This document shows, piece after piece, positions 47,647 to 57,131 of a stretch of 64,000 nucleotides of DNA (the first letter of the stretch is position 1; the number at the start of each line of letters is the position of its first letter). A program made the translations under genes and the position numbers. The stretch covers positions 372,001 to 436,000 of the forward strand of contig NZ_SCNG01000003.1 of the NCBI RefSeq assembly GCF_005503555.1, read 5' to 3'. The notes under the pieces are model-generated. The model saw only the letters and a program-made list of their open reading frames with translations, ran no database searches and was not told the origin of the DNA. The stretch is from Rudaea sp. 3F27F6. GTDB lineage: Bacteria; Pseudomonadota; Gammaproteobacteria; Xanthomonadales; Rhodanobacteraceae.

Positions 47647-50600
47647 TCAGTCAACCCCGCCGAAACGATGATCCACTTCGAGCAGAATCTGCCGGCCGAG
47701 CGGGCTGAACCAGCGGTTCGGGTAGTACGGGTAGTACGACCAGTCGCCGCTGCGGCGCGGCGGCGAATCGAACAGGTTGTCGACGAGCAGGGTGAACGTC
47801 GTCGCCGGGCTGTAGCGGAAGTTGAGCGAGGCGTTATAGACGAAGGTCGGGCTCAGGCGCCGGGTGCCGGCCCAGTCGGGCAGGCCGCCGAGGCGGTAGC
47901 CGTACAGCGTCGCGGTGAACCTGCCGCGCGCCCACGCCGCCGAATAGCTGGCCTTGTCGCGAGGGATGACGTAATCGTAGAGGTCGTGCAGTTCGTCGAT
48001 CGGCTCGTCGCCCGGAAACTGCTGCAGCGTATGCGTGGCGACGTAGGTGTAGGCGAGGTCGAAATCGAATCGGCCCGCGCGGTCGGTCTCGATGCGGTAA
48101 TGCGCTTTCACGTCGATGCCCGAGGTGCGATCGGCCGCGGCATTGATCGGCAGGACGAGGACCGAAGTGATCTGCTCCGGGCTGGCGCGGTCGCTGGCCG
48201 GATTGCGCACGACCTGGGAGATCACCTGCCGACACAGTGCGGAATTCGGATCGAGGCCGCCAAGCCGGCACTGCGCTTCCTGGCGTAGGATCATGTCGCT
48301 CGATTCGTACAGCACTTCGTTCTTGAGGCGGATGCGGTAGTAGTCGGCGCTCAGATCGAAGCCGTGCCACGGCGAGTAGACGAAACCCCAGGTCAGCGAG
48401 GTGCTCGTTTCGTTGCGCAGGTCCGTGCTGCCGTGGCTGCGCCCGTTGAACGAGACATAGTTGTAGCTGCACGAGCCGAGCGGGACCGTGGGCTGCAGCT
48501 TGCCGCAAAGGTAGTAATCGATACCGGACGAACTCGAGCCGCTCGCGCCGGCGAACAGAAACGCCAGGTCGGGCGCGCGAAAGCCGGTGCTCAGCGAGCC
48601 GCGCAGCAGCAGCGATTCGACCGGGCGATATTCGAGGCCGAGCGACCAGGTGAAGCGCCCCGACGAGGTCGCGGCATAGTTGTAGCGGTCGTAGCGCGCG
48701 GCGCTGCTCAGGTCGAGGCCGCGCAGCAGCGGAACCTTGAATTCCGCGCCGATGCCGGCGTGGTCGCGCGAACCGACCGCGCCGGTGTTGTGCAGGCCGT
48801 AGTAACTGCCGTCGAGCGAGAGCGGATCGGGCTTGAGTCCGTAATACTGGTTGCCGTATTCGGCCACGGCGGCGAAGCCGGCCGGCCCGGACGGAAGCTG
48901 CAGCAGTTCGGGATTGGTCAGCGTCGCGCTGAAATTTTCCGCGCGCGAAAAATCGCGGTCGATCGAATCGCGCGTGATCGAGCGGAACTGCGCGACCGTC
49001 AGCGGCGTGTACAGACGGCTGATCGGTGCATCGTAGATGCGATAGCCGCTGGCCGGATCGATGCCGAGCGAGGGGCCGAGGTAGAACGCCTGCGCTTCGG
49101 CCGAGACCAGCGCGGGCCATTTGCTCTTGAGGCGGTTTTGCGCGTGGCCGAACAAGGCTTCAAACGACCAGTCCGTGCCCGGCAGCGTGCCCTTCAATCC
49201 CGTATTGACCGAGTACGTGTTGCCGATATTGCGGATCTTGCCGGCCTCGAAGCCGCCGTTCTCCTCGATCGTGAAATAGCGTCGCTGCCACTGCTCGATG
49301 CGGCCCGTGGCAAGGTTGTAGAACGGCACCGGCGCCGAATCGCCGTTGAGCGGTTCGCTGTTCTGCCATTGCAGCGGTGTGTTGTAGCTTTCCTGGTGCG
49401 AGGTGCCGGCGAGCAGATCGACGAAGAAATCGAGATCCGGCCGCAGATGCCAGCTTACCGACGCGAACAGGTTGGCCATCTTGCGGCCGTTGGTCAGCGT
49501 GCCGTAGCCGACGTCCTGGTTGCTGCCGCAGTAGTGGCCGACGTTGGGGCGGTAAGCGTAGAACACCGAGCCGTGGTCGAGCGATGACAGCGCCGCGCAG
49601 GTCGCCGCGCCCGGATCGATGTAGTTGCCGTTCGCGTCGATGCGCGCGAACACCGGCGAGGCGTAGGTCGGCACCGGGGAGTCGAGGCGCGAGTCGGTGT
49701 AGTCGCGCTGGAATCCCCACAGTGGTGCCTGATGGTAAAACTCCAGGCCGACCACCGCATCGACGCGCTCGCTCGACCAGCCGCTGCTGAATTGCAGGCG
49801 ATGGGTTTCCGCGCCGCCGTGCTGCGTATCGCCGATGCGCAGGTTCAGCGTGGTGCCGTTGGCTTTTTGCTTGAGGATGAAATTGATCACGCCCGAGATC
49901 GCATCCGACCCGTACACGGCCGACGCGCTGCCGGAGAGAATCTCGACGCGGTCGATCAGCGACACCGGAATGTTCGAGATGTCGGTGAAATTGCTGTCGC
50001 CGAGATAAGACTGAGGGTAGTCGGCGATGCGGCGGCCGTTGATCAGCACGAGGGTGTGATTCGGGCCGAGGCCGCGCAGATCGACGCCGATCGCGCCCGG
50101 CGAGAAGCCGTTCGTGTTCGTGTTGTTTTCTACCGAACCGAGGTTCTGCGTCAGCGCGGTCATGATTTCGTAGGCCGAGCCGAAGCCGTTGTCGCGGATT
50201 TCGTCCGCGGTGATCGCGACGATCGGCGCCGGTCCTTCGAGTTGCGCGCGCGGGATGCGCGAGCCGGTCACCTTGACCGCATGCAGTTGCAAGGTCGCCG
50301 ATGCCGTCGTCTGTGCCGGTTGCGGCGTCGGCAGCGTATCGGCTTGCGCCGCGACTGCCGCGGCGGCGCCACGCGGCGCGACCGCGACCGTTCCTGTATC
50401 GATGAACTCCGGTGCGAAGCCGGTGCCGTCGAGCAGCCGGTCGAGCGCCGCGGTGGGCGACAGGCGGCCGTTCACGCCCGGCGATCGCGCCGCGCCGATA
50501 TTCGCGCCCGAGGTGAGCACCTGCACGCCGGATTGCCGCGAGTATTCGATCAGCGCGCTCGCCAGCGGCTGCGCGGGAATGGAGAACTCGCGCGGGTTGG

Positions 50601-50700
50601 GCGTTGCCTGCGCATACAGAGAGGCGGCGGCGAACAGGGCGAAAGCGATGGCGAGCAGACGCAGAATGCGTGCTTGCAATCTCAACTTCCGACCCACCAT
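47647..50700 (-). CDS. TonB-dependent receptor with STN signalling domain
   Basis: 1017 aa from the ATG at 50700. Signal peptide (LLAIAFALFAAASLYAQA), STN domain (about residues 35-110; FSIPAQPLASALIEYSRQSG), Ala/Pro-rich linker, TonB-box-like LHAVKVTGSRIPRAQ, plug (VDLRGLGPNHTLVLINGRR, SASAVYGSDAISGVINF) and barrel ending LLEVDHRFGGVD. The STN domain couples ligand binding to the FecR encoded 92 bp upstream. Paralogous to the receptor at 44647, which follows it in the operon. The substrate is probably a peptide because the operon ends with an oligopeptidase. Confidence 0.95.
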   Translation of the reverse strand: MVGRKLRLQARILRLLAIAFALFAAASLYAQATPNPREFSIPAQPLASALIEYSRQSGVQVLTSGANIGAARSPGVNGRLSPTAALDRLLDGTGFAPEFIDTGTVAVAPRGAAAAVAAQADTLPTPQPAQTTASATLQLHAVKVTGSRIPRAQLEGPAPIVAITADEIRDNGFGSAYEIMTALTQNLGSVENNTNTNGFSPGAIGVDLRGLGPNHTLVLINGRRIADYPQSYLGDSNFTDISNIPVSLIDRVEILSGSASAVYGSDAISGVINFILKQKANGTTLNLRIGDTQHGGAETHRLQFSSGWSSERVDAVVGLEFYHQAPLWGFQRDYTDSRLDSPVPTYASPVFARIDANGNYIDPGAATCAALSSLDHGSVFYAYRPNVGHYCGSNQDVGYGTLTNGRKMANLFASVSWHLRPDLDFFVDLLAGTSHQESYNTPLQWQNSEPLNGDSAPVPFYNLATGRIEQWQRRYFTIEENGGFEAGKIRNIGNTYSVNTGLKGTLPGTDWSFEALFGHAQNRLKSKWPALVSAEAQAFYLGPSLGIDPASGYRIYDAPISRLYTPLTVAQFRSITRDSIDRDFSRAENFSATLTNPELLQLPSGPAGFAAVAEYGNQYYGLKPDPLSLDGSYYGLHNTGAVGSRDHAGIGAEFKVPLLRGLDLSSAARYDRYNYAATSSGRFTWSLGLEYRPVESLLLRGSLSTGFRAPDLAFLFAGASGSSSSGIDYYLCGKLQPTVPLGSCSYNYVSFNGRSHGSTDLRNETSTSLTWGFVYSPWHGFDLSADYYRIRLKNEVLYESSDMILRQEAQCRLGGLDPNSALCRQVISQVVRNPASDRASPEQITSVLVLPINAAADRTSGIDVKAHYRIETDRAGRFDFDLAYTYVATHTLQQFPGDEPIDELHDLYDYVIPRDKASYSAAWARGRFTATLYGYRLGGLPDWAGTRRLSPTFVYNASLNFRYSPATTFTLLVDNLFDSPPRRSGDWSYYPYYPNRWFSPLGRQILLEVDHRFGGVD

Positions 50701-50792
50701 GCGCAACCTCGTCAACCGGCGCAGAAGGCGCCGTGCCAGAACCCCAACGGCTATTTTGACGGATTTCGGGCGGCGATTGCGGCCGCGCCGGT

Positions 50793-51812
50793 CTAGCGCG
50801 TGTCGCGGTTGGCGGCTGAGAGGGTCACGCGCTCGCCGTCGGCGGCGACGCGCAACGGCAGGATCTTCGGCAGCGCTTCCAGCCAGCTGTCGAGCGCCGT
50901 GGTATCGACCGTGCCGGTGAACGCGAGCGCGCCGAGCTTGGTGTCGGCCAGGGTCAGCGGCCGGGTCGAATAGCGATTGATGTTGGCGACGACCGAATCG
51001 AGCGGCTCGTTGACGAATTCGAGGCGGTGCTCGCGCCAGCCCACGGCATGGCCGGCGGAAATCGTGCTGACGGTGAGGCCGGACGCGCGCGGATCGAACG
51101 AGATCTGCTGGCCGGCGACCGCTTCGACCGCCTCGGCGGCCGACTGCCTGCCGTTGGCCTGGCCCTCGCTGCTGGCGATGCGCACGCGGCCTTCGGAGAC
51201 GGTGATGGCGACGCGGTCGCCCGTGCGGCGCACGTTGAACGCGGTGCCGACCGCGCGAATCGACACTTCGCCGGCGTTGACGACGAACGGGCGCGAGGTG
51301 TCGTGAGCGACCTGGAAGAACGCCTCGCCCGCGCTCAGGTCGACGTCGCGCCGGTCGCGGGCGAAATGCGTGGTCAGCCGCGTCGCGCCGCCGAGCGCGA
51401 TCTGCGAACCGTCGGACAGGGCGACGTTGCGGTCGACCGCAATCGTGGTGGCGTAATTCCCGGTCTCGACGGCGCTGGCGCGTTGGTGATTCCAGAACAG
51501 CACGCCGGCGGCCACGGTGGCGAGCACGAACGAAGCGGCCAGTGCGAACGGCAGCCAGCGCGCGGTGCGCGCCGACGCCGGTGCAAACTCGCGCACGAAG
51601 TCGCGCTTGGTTTCCGCGTCGAGCGCGCCGAGCTGGGCGCCGAGTTCGTCCACGCGCGCGAAGGCGTCGAGGCGGCGCGTATCGGCGCCGGTCCATTCCA
51701 GCCACGCCTCTTCCACGCGTGCGGCCTTGCGCCGGTCACGCAGCCGCGTCCACCAGTCGGCGGCGGTCTGCAGATTCGGGTCGATGCCCGGTTCGCGTTT
51801 GTCTTTGTCCAT
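50793..51812 (-). CDS. FecR-type anti-sigma factor / signal transducer
   Basis: 339 aa from the ATG at 51812, one base after the sigma factor stop and with AGGAGG at good distance inside the sigma gene, so translation is coupled. N-terminal cytoplasmic part (LQTAADWWTRLRDRRKAARV), one membrane helix (LPFALAASFVLATVAAGVLF), the FecR domain (ALSDGSQIALGGATRL, SIRAVGTAFNVRR) and an STN-like C-terminal segment (VNEPLDSVVANINRYS). The FecR motif order is the same as in the FecR at 36679, but sequence identity is moderate. Confidence 0.94.
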   Translation of the reverse strand: MDKDKREPGIDPNLQTAADWWTRLRDRRKAARVEEAWLEWTGADTRRLDAFARVDELGAQLGALDAETKRDFVREFAPASARTARWLPFALAASFVLATVAAGVLFWNHQRASAVETGNYATTIAVDRNVALSDGSQIALGGATRLTTHFARDRRDVDLSAGEAFFQVAHDTSRPFVVNAGEVSIRAVGTAFNVRRTGDRVAITVSEGRVRIASSEGQANGRQSAAEAVEAVAGQQISFDPRASGLTVSTISAGHAVGWREHRLEFVNEPLDSVVANINRYSTRPLTLADTKLGALAFTGTVDTTALDSWLEALPKILPLRVAADGERVTLSAANRDTR

Positions 51813-51813
51813 G

Positions 51814-52377
51814 TCAACGTTCCTCCTGTGCATCCAGGCATGCGCGGCAGTGCGCGAGCGCGCGCGCCACGTGGTAGCGCACCATGCGCTCGGTCAGTTT
51901 CATCGTGCGTGCGATCGCGTCGAATTCGCGGCCTTCGATCGCGTGCATCACGAACGCCGCGCTGGTCTTGCGCGGCAGCTCGCGCAGCGCCTCGCGCACG
52001 AGGCGCAACTGATCGACCGCGAGTGCGCGGCGTTCCGGCACGGGCGTGTCGAGCCATTCCTCGAACAATTCCTCTTCGCCCGCTTCGGCGCGCACGTTGC
52101 GCTGGCGCAGGCGATCGACGGCGAGGTTCGAGGCGATGCGGAACAGATAGGCGCGCAGAAAGCCGACCTGCTCCGGGTGTTCGAGGCGGAGCAGGCGCAC
52201 ATAGGCTTCCTGCGCGACCTCCTGCGCCTCGGCGATCGAATCGAGCCGGCTCGACAGAAACGCGATCAGCGCCCGGTTGTGCTCGCGGAACAGCCCGGCG
52301 ACCTGCGTGGCATGCGCCGCGCCGTCGCCGTCGGGCCGCCCGAAAGCGGGTTCGCGTTGGAATTCTGCCTGGCTCAA
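51814..52377 (-). CDS. ECF sigma factor, FecI type
   Basis: 187 aa. Region 2 (LIAFLSSRLDSIAEAQEVAQEAYVR, FLRAYLFRIASNLAVDRLR) and region 4 (LRELPRKTSAAFVMHAIEGREF, LTERMVRYHVARAL) are present. First gene of the operon FecI-FecR-receptor-receptor-oligopeptidase. A CGTCTAG and a small palindrome lie just upstream. Region 2 resembles the FecI at 37749 closely (AQEAYVRLL, FLRAYLFRxA), while region 4 differs, so the two sigma factors probably read different promoters. Confidence 0.94.
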   Translation of the reverse strand: MSQAEFQREPAFGRPDGDGAAHATQVAGLFREHNRALIAFLSSRLDSIAEAQEVAQEAYVRLLRLEHPEQVGFLRAYLFRIASNLAVDRLRQRNVRAEAGEEELFEEWLDTPVPERRALAVDQLRLVREALRELPRKTSAAFVMHAIEGREFDAIARTMKLTERMVRYHVARALAHCRACLDAQEER

Positions 52378-52397
52378 AAACGCACCGTCTGCCGTGC

Positions 52398-52415
52398 CTA
52401 GTCGTTGACTAGACG
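52398..52415. promoter_or_regulatory. Palindrome with CGTCTAG element upstream of fecI-like gene
   Basis: CTAGTC-GTT-GACTAG (52398-52412), with CGTCTAG read on the minus strand at 52409-52415, lies 20-38 bp upstream of the sigma factor ATG in the 145-bp gap shared with the divergent peptidase gene. Candidate ECF -10 or operator. Confidence 0.35.
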
Positions 52416-52522
52416 ATTATGCGCCATCGGATTGAAACGCGACCGCATTGCGGCGGCACATTTCAAAATCCGCCGCCGGCTTCGTCATGGCAAGAATTGC
52501 AGCCAACGAGGACGTCCACCGC

Positions 52523-53623
52523 ATGCGCATCCGTACCGCCGCCGCCTTCTTCGCCCTGATCGCTTGCGCCGCGCTCGCGCACGCCGCCGACGGCGCCGCC
52601 TCGGCGAAGAATTATCGCGACAAGAACTTCGACTACTTCGTCAGCGGCGATCCGGCCAAGCCGCGCGCCGCGCATACGCAGTTCGGCCTCGCCCTGATGG
52701 GCGGCGGCGGCAAACTCGATGCGGCCTATCGCTTCATCGCTACGCACGCGGGCGGCGGCCACATCGTCATCCTGCGCGCGGTCAGCGACGACAGCTATGA
52801 CCCCGACGACGGCAATTACGGCGTGTCGTTCAGCAAGGAATGGGGGCCGGTCGTCTCGGCCGAGACCATCGTGTTCCACAACCGCACGGCGTCGAGCGAT
52901 CCGCGCGTGATCGCGGCGCTCAAGAACGCCGATGGCATCTTCCTCGCCGGCGGCGACCAGTCGAACTACATCAAGTACTGGAAAGGCACGCCAGTGCAGG
53001 AGGCGCTCAACGCGCACGTCGCGGCGAACCGCCCGATCGGCGGTTCGAGCGCGGGCCTCGCCATCCTCGGCCATTACAGCTACGGCGCGCTCGACGGCGG
53101 CAGCCTGGAGTCGAAGGTCGCGCTTGCCAATCCGTTCGACGCGGCAGTGACTTTGGAAAGCGATTTCCTCCACTATCGCCATCTCGACGACGTCATCACC
53201 GATACGCACTTCTCGCAGCGCCATCGCCTCGGCCGCCTGATCACCTTCCTCGCGCGGCTCAACCCGCCCTCGGCGAAGGCGCCGGCGAACGCGGGCAAGA
53301 TCTTCGGCATCGGCGTCGACGAGAAAACCGCACTGCTGATCGGCGCCGACGGCGTGGGTCGCCTCGCCGAGGGCTCGGCCGGCAGCGCGTGGATCGTCTT
53401 GCCGCAGAAATCTCCGACGGTGCTCGCCGCGGGCAAGCCGTTGTCGTATCCCGACATCCACCTCGTCCAACTCGGCACCGCGGGCAGCATCGATCTGAAG
53501 TCGCGCGCTGTGAATGGGCCGACCGCGGAAACGACGATCTCGATCAATGCCGGCAAACTCGCGGCCGATTCGATCGCGGCGAAAATTCTGACGCGCGACC
53601 AGCCGCAGCCCGGCGAGGACTGA
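52523..53623 (+). CDS. Secreted cyanophycinase-like (S51) peptidase
   Basis: 366 aa from the ATG at 52523, chosen because the signal peptide (AAAFFALIACAALAHA) follows; ATGs at 52448 and 52487 would give long polar leaders. Features of peptidase S51/cyanophycinase: ALMGGGGKLDAAY, FLAGGDQSNYIKYW, nucleophile in IGGSSAGLAIL and histidine in ITDTHFSQRHRLGRL, the last being a strongly conserved cyanophycinase motif. Cyanophycinases cleave the Asp-Arg polymer cyanophycin to dipeptides; secreted forms act on external polymer. It is divergent from the FecI-led peptide uptake operon (145 bp), which suggests a joint role in peptide scavenging. Activity on cyanophycin is not proven by sequence. Confidence 0.88.
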   Translation: MRIRTAAAFFALIACAALAHAADGAASAKNYRDKNFDYFVSGDPAKPRAAHTQFGLALMGGGGKLDAAYRFIATHAGGGHIVILRAVSDDSYDPDDGNYGVSFSKEWGPVVSAETIVFHNRTASSDPRVIAALKNADGIFLAGGDQSNYIKYWKGTPVQEALNAHVAANRPIGGSSAGLAILGHYSYGALDGGSLESKVALANPFDAAVTLESDFLHYRHLDDVITDTHFSQRHRLGRLITFLARLNPPSAKAPANAGKIFGIGVDEKTALLIGADGVGRLAEGSAGSAWIVLPQKSPTVLAAGKPLSYPDIHLVQLGTAGSIDLKSRAVNGPTAETTISINAGKLAADSIAAKILTRDQPQPGED

Positions 53624-53633
53624 GCGGGCGCGA

Positions 53634-56600
53634 TCAGAGCGTCGCGCAGCCGCCGAGCTTGGTCAGGTGCAGGCTGCCGCTCAGGCCCGCATAGGCGTGC
53701 GCGACGTTCGTATCGGCGAATTGATAGTCCACCTGGACGCGATCGCAGCCGGCGAACGTCAGCGTTGCGGTGCCGACCTGGCTCGAATTGCGCGTTGGCA
53801 AACCGTCGAGCGTGCCGCCGAGCGCCTGCAGGATCGGTACGGTGACCTTGCCGCCTTGCGCGTTCGCGAGATCGCCCTGCAGCGAGAACCACTGCTGGTT
53901 CAACGGATCGTTGCCGGCGCCGGCAGGGTCGTAGGTGAACCACGCGCCGAACAGTAGGCCGCCGGCGCCGTTGCCGGCCGGAACCACAGTCAGTTCCATA
54001 CCCTGCCCGGACGTGTTCGTGTCGTACCACGATCCGCTTTGCCGCGCGTCGAAGCCCTGTGCGGGAGGATTGACGGACACCGCCTGCGTCGAGCCGTCCG
54101 CAAGCTGGCACGCTGAAGCCTGTGGCGTCAGCCGGGTCAATGTGATCGTGCCGGCCAAGCCGCCATTGGTGCCCGCGTCGAATTGATAGTGCAGGCTGCC
54201 GTGGCCGCAGTCGGCAAAGTTCAGCGTCGCCGTTCCGACCTGCTTCGCTCCGTTCTTGCCGGAGTTGAACGTGCCGGGCGAATCGGCGACGTAGATATTC
54301 AAATCGACCGACTTGGCGCCGGCGCCGGGCTGTCCCTGCAGCGTGTACCACACGTTCCCCGAAGGACCGTTCGCCTGAGTCCGAGTGAAGGTGAACCACG
54401 GCATGAAGACGGTCGTGTTGCCGGCGATATAGTCGACGATAAAACCCTGGCCGGTGGAATAGGGCGAGTACCACGCGCCGGCGATGCCGGGCTGGTCGAC
54501 GCGGATCGGCGGTGGGATATCGAATGGGTGTGAGAGCGTATTGACCTGCAAGGCCGTACCCGCGGCCGTGTCTGTCGTGTAGCTGGCGATCATCAGCGCA
54601 CCGCTGTCGGACAGGGAGGCTTGGATCAGCGTGAAAGCGTCCACCCCGCTGCCTTCATTACGCAATCCCAGATCGCTGCCATCCGCTGTGTTGAGCAGCC
54701 GCAATTCAATCTTGTTTGCATAGCTGGTCAGCAACAACGCTCGTTGGGTCGATGAATCGACCAACAGCTTCGGCGTTGCGGTGTAATCCGATATGCGCGG
54801 ATACGGTGCGTACACATTCCAGGCCATGCTGCCGTCGTTTAGCGACAGCTTCACGATGTAGCCTTTTTTTAAATTGGTTCCCTCTACATAGGCGGTGATA
54901 TCGTAAAGATAGAAATAAACAAATCCATCGATCGTCCGGATCGGAGTGGCCGAGATTCTAGAGAGCGGCGGGTACGAATTGAAAGACAAAGGAAGGGAGG
55001 CTTTCCATTGCAACTTGCCACTAGTGTCGAGGCGTGCTACCGAAGCCGGTCCAATAAGTTGAATTAGCAATGCGCTGCCGTCATCCATTAGCCGAGCGGA
55101 ATAGGCAGTTATGTCCAAAGTGGTCGAATAGATTTGCGTCCCATCGACTGCAAACTTGACTAAGGCGGACGAGGAAACCTGCGTTAGAGCATTGCCGTTG
55201 GAATCGATCGAGAAGCCTCTCCACGTCTCGCTGGACGGCAGTATCGGCACATCGTGCAATACATGGCCTGCGGTGTCGATCAGCGCATGGCGCACGCCGT
55301 TCTCGACGCCATAGATCACGAGCAATTTATCGTCCTGCAATATTTTTATTTGCTCATCGCCGGTCTGATTCGTTTGCGGATTAGAGGCGGTCAGTACTGC
55401 GGATGCAATCTCAACTCCCGTGTGGCGTGCGTAGCACTGCACGGTCTCAGCGGTAGCCAAAATTCCGACGACGCAGATATTGGTTTTGCCCACATCCATT
55501 GAAGGGTAGTCGGGCATCGATGTTGGTTGCGTGGACCACAACAACTCGCCCGTTTTCGAGTAAGCCTTAATCGAAGACAGATTCGTTACCGGGTTCGTCG
55601 TTCTCAGATAGATGCTCCCATCGGCTGCCACCAATCCCTGCGAGCCATAATTCACGGTCGGAACGATCGATGTCGTTTGCGGAGAGGGAAGCGAGTTTCC
55701 TTTGCGGTCCATGCGAGCGAACTGTCCGGGGATCGTGGTCAGACTGCTGCTGTCCGGGAGAATCGCCGTATCGAAAGGGATCAGGGAGTTTCCCGAGCCG
55801 ATAGTCTTGCTGGAGTAGAGAGAATTGCCGTTGCCGTCGAAACGCGTTTGCGCCACGTCCCAGGCGCCGGTGTGCCGATTTATATATTGAACACCGACGA
55901 GAAAGTCGCCAATGGCGCTCGTGCGCAGTGCTGTCGAGTTGTAATAGTGATCGCTGTCCGTTGGCGGAAGTCCTGAGGATTTTTGCCAGAGCATCACGCC
56001 GGCTGCGGAAATTTTGGCAAGCGTCGCGGAGGAATCTTGGGCAGTGCCGCTCGGTGCCGTCTGATGGTAGTAGACCACGGCGGCACTGCCGTCGGGCAGG
56101 GCGGCGGTGTCGATCATGTCGGACAACGGCGATCCGATTACGTCAAAACTGTGCGACCAACGCACGTTGCCGTTCGGAGTCAGGCTCATGCCGTACAGTT
56201 TGAGATGGGTTCCGTCGCCCGCGCCCTGTAAACCGTAGGCATACAGATTGCCGTCGGTTCCGACGCAAGCGCTGTAAAGCACGGTTTGATCGTCTGCGCT
56301 TGGAGCTTGCGCGCGCCACAGTACTTTGCCGTCGAAAGCGATTTTTTCGACTGTTGCCGTAGAGTGAAACGGCGGGTAGGTCAGGTCGAAGAGCCCCACT
56401 TGGCCGATGACGAAAGTAGCGCTCGAATTTGGCTCGGCGATGCGGTTTTCCGTCACCAGATTGTCCCCGGTTGCGGGCATCGGCGACAGAAACGCACCGT
56501 CGGACGATAGGCGGTCGCCACCGTAAATCGAGAGGCTGCCGTCTCCTTCGATACGAACCCGATTTACACAGGGAGTATCTGCCCCCAAATATGACCCGCC

Positions 56601-57002
56601 GGCCTGCGTCGACCAAAGCAGCGCGCCATTGGCAAGATAGCGACGCGTGTAGCAACCGCTGCTTGAAAACGAGCTGACGTATTCAATGCTGACCGCGCCG
56701 CCGTCGGGATAGGCGATAAGGGCGAAGGCCTGCACGGATGCGGAGTAGTCGTATTCCAGCTCGGGATGCGGATAGCGCACAATTCGGGCATTTCCATCGT
56801 TGTCATACCGAACCAATGCCGGCGTGTGGTCGGCTGTGCCAAGTGCCCAAAAGCCGGTCGCATCGGACTGGCTGGTTCTGCCGGGAGAAAAATCCGATGG
56901 TTGCGTGTCCGCAACGATGAAATTCGAATCCCAGGCGGCGGCGAGGCCGGGCAGGAAAAGAGTCAGGACGAACGCGACAACGCGCAGCAGTAATGGCGAC
57001 AT
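53634..57002 (-). CDS. Large secreted beta-propeller-like protein with duplicated C-terminal domain
   Basis: 1122 aa from the ATG at 57002, preferred because GGAG precedes it and a clean signal peptide follows (VVAFVLTLFLPGLAAA); ATGs at 57038 and 57071 are alternatives. Residues about 30-840 contain repeats of the PQQ/WD-like type (FDGKVLWRAQAPS, NGNVRWSHSF, TGELLWSTQP, SGKLQWKASLP), with the recurring LWxxQ pattern of quinoprotein-like propellers but no enzyme motif. The C-terminal 280 residues hold two related domains starting GAWYSPYSTGQGFIVDY and GSWYDTNTSGQGMELTV, each ending with a GTATLxFAxC strand, a module common in Lysobacterales secreted proteins. Likely secreted or surface-bound; function unknown. 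It is divergent from ppc. Confidence 0.82.
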   Translation of the reverse strand: MSPLLLRVVAFVLTLFLPGLAAAWDSNFIVADTQPSDFSPGRTSQSDATGFWALGTADHTPALVRYDNDGNARIVRYPHPELEYDYSASVQAFALIAYPDGGAVSIEYVSSFSSSGCYTRRYLANGALLWSTQAGGSYLGADTPCVNRVRIEGDGSLSIYGGDRLSSDGAFLSPMPATGDNLVTENRIAEPNSSATFVIGQVGLFDLTYPPFHSTATVEKIAFDGKVLWRAQAPSADDQTVLYSACVGTDGNLYAYGLQGAGDGTHLKLYGMSLTPNGNVRWSHSFDVIGSPLSDMIDTAALPDGSAAVVYYHQTAPSGTAQDSSATLAKISAAGVMLWQKSSGLPPTDSDHYYNSTALRTSAIGDFLVGVQYINRHTGAWDVAQTRFDGNGNSLYSSKTIGSGNSLIPFDTAILPDSSSLTTIPGQFARMDRKGNSLPSPQTTSIVPTVNYGSQGLVAADGSIYLRTTNPVTNLSSIKAYSKTGELLWSTQPTSMPDYPSMDVGKTNICVVGILATAETVQCYARHTGVEIASAVLTASNPQTNQTGDEQIKILQDDKLLVIYGVENGVRHALIDTAGHVLHDVPILPSSETWRGFSIDSNGNALTQVSSSALVKFAVDGTQIYSTTLDITAYSARLMDDGSALLIQLIGPASVARLDTSGKLQWKASLPLSFNSYPPLSRISATPIRTIDGFVYFYLYDITAYVEGTNLKKGYIVKLSLNDGSMAWNVYAPYPRISDYTATPKLLVDSSTQRALLLTSYANKIELRLLNTADGSDLGLRNEGSGVDAFTLIQASLSDSGALMIASYTTDTAAGTALQVNTLSHPFDIPPPIRVDQPGIAGAWYSPYSTGQGFIVDYIAGNTTVFMPWFTFTRTQANGPSGNVWYTLQGQPGAGAKSVDLNIYVADSPGTFNSGKNGAKQVGTATLNFADCGHGSLHYQFDAGTNGGLAGTITLTRLTPQASACQLADGSTQAVSVNPPAQGFDARQSGSWYDTNTSGQGMELTVVPAGNGAGGLLFGAWFTYDPAGAGNDPLNQQWFSLQGDLANAQGGKVTVPILQALGGTLDGLPTRNSSQVGTATLTFAGCDRVQVDYQFADTNVAHAYAGLSGSLHLTKLGGCATL

Positions 57003-57131
57003 GACTCCGTAAACCTTTTTGATTTGCGACCCAGACATAGCATTGCAGCTTTCTTGGCGCCCGCTCAACACTCGCTACGAAAGCGCATAGGGCAATAGAG
57101 TCGTTGCCGAACTTGTTGCGACGCACAAGAG

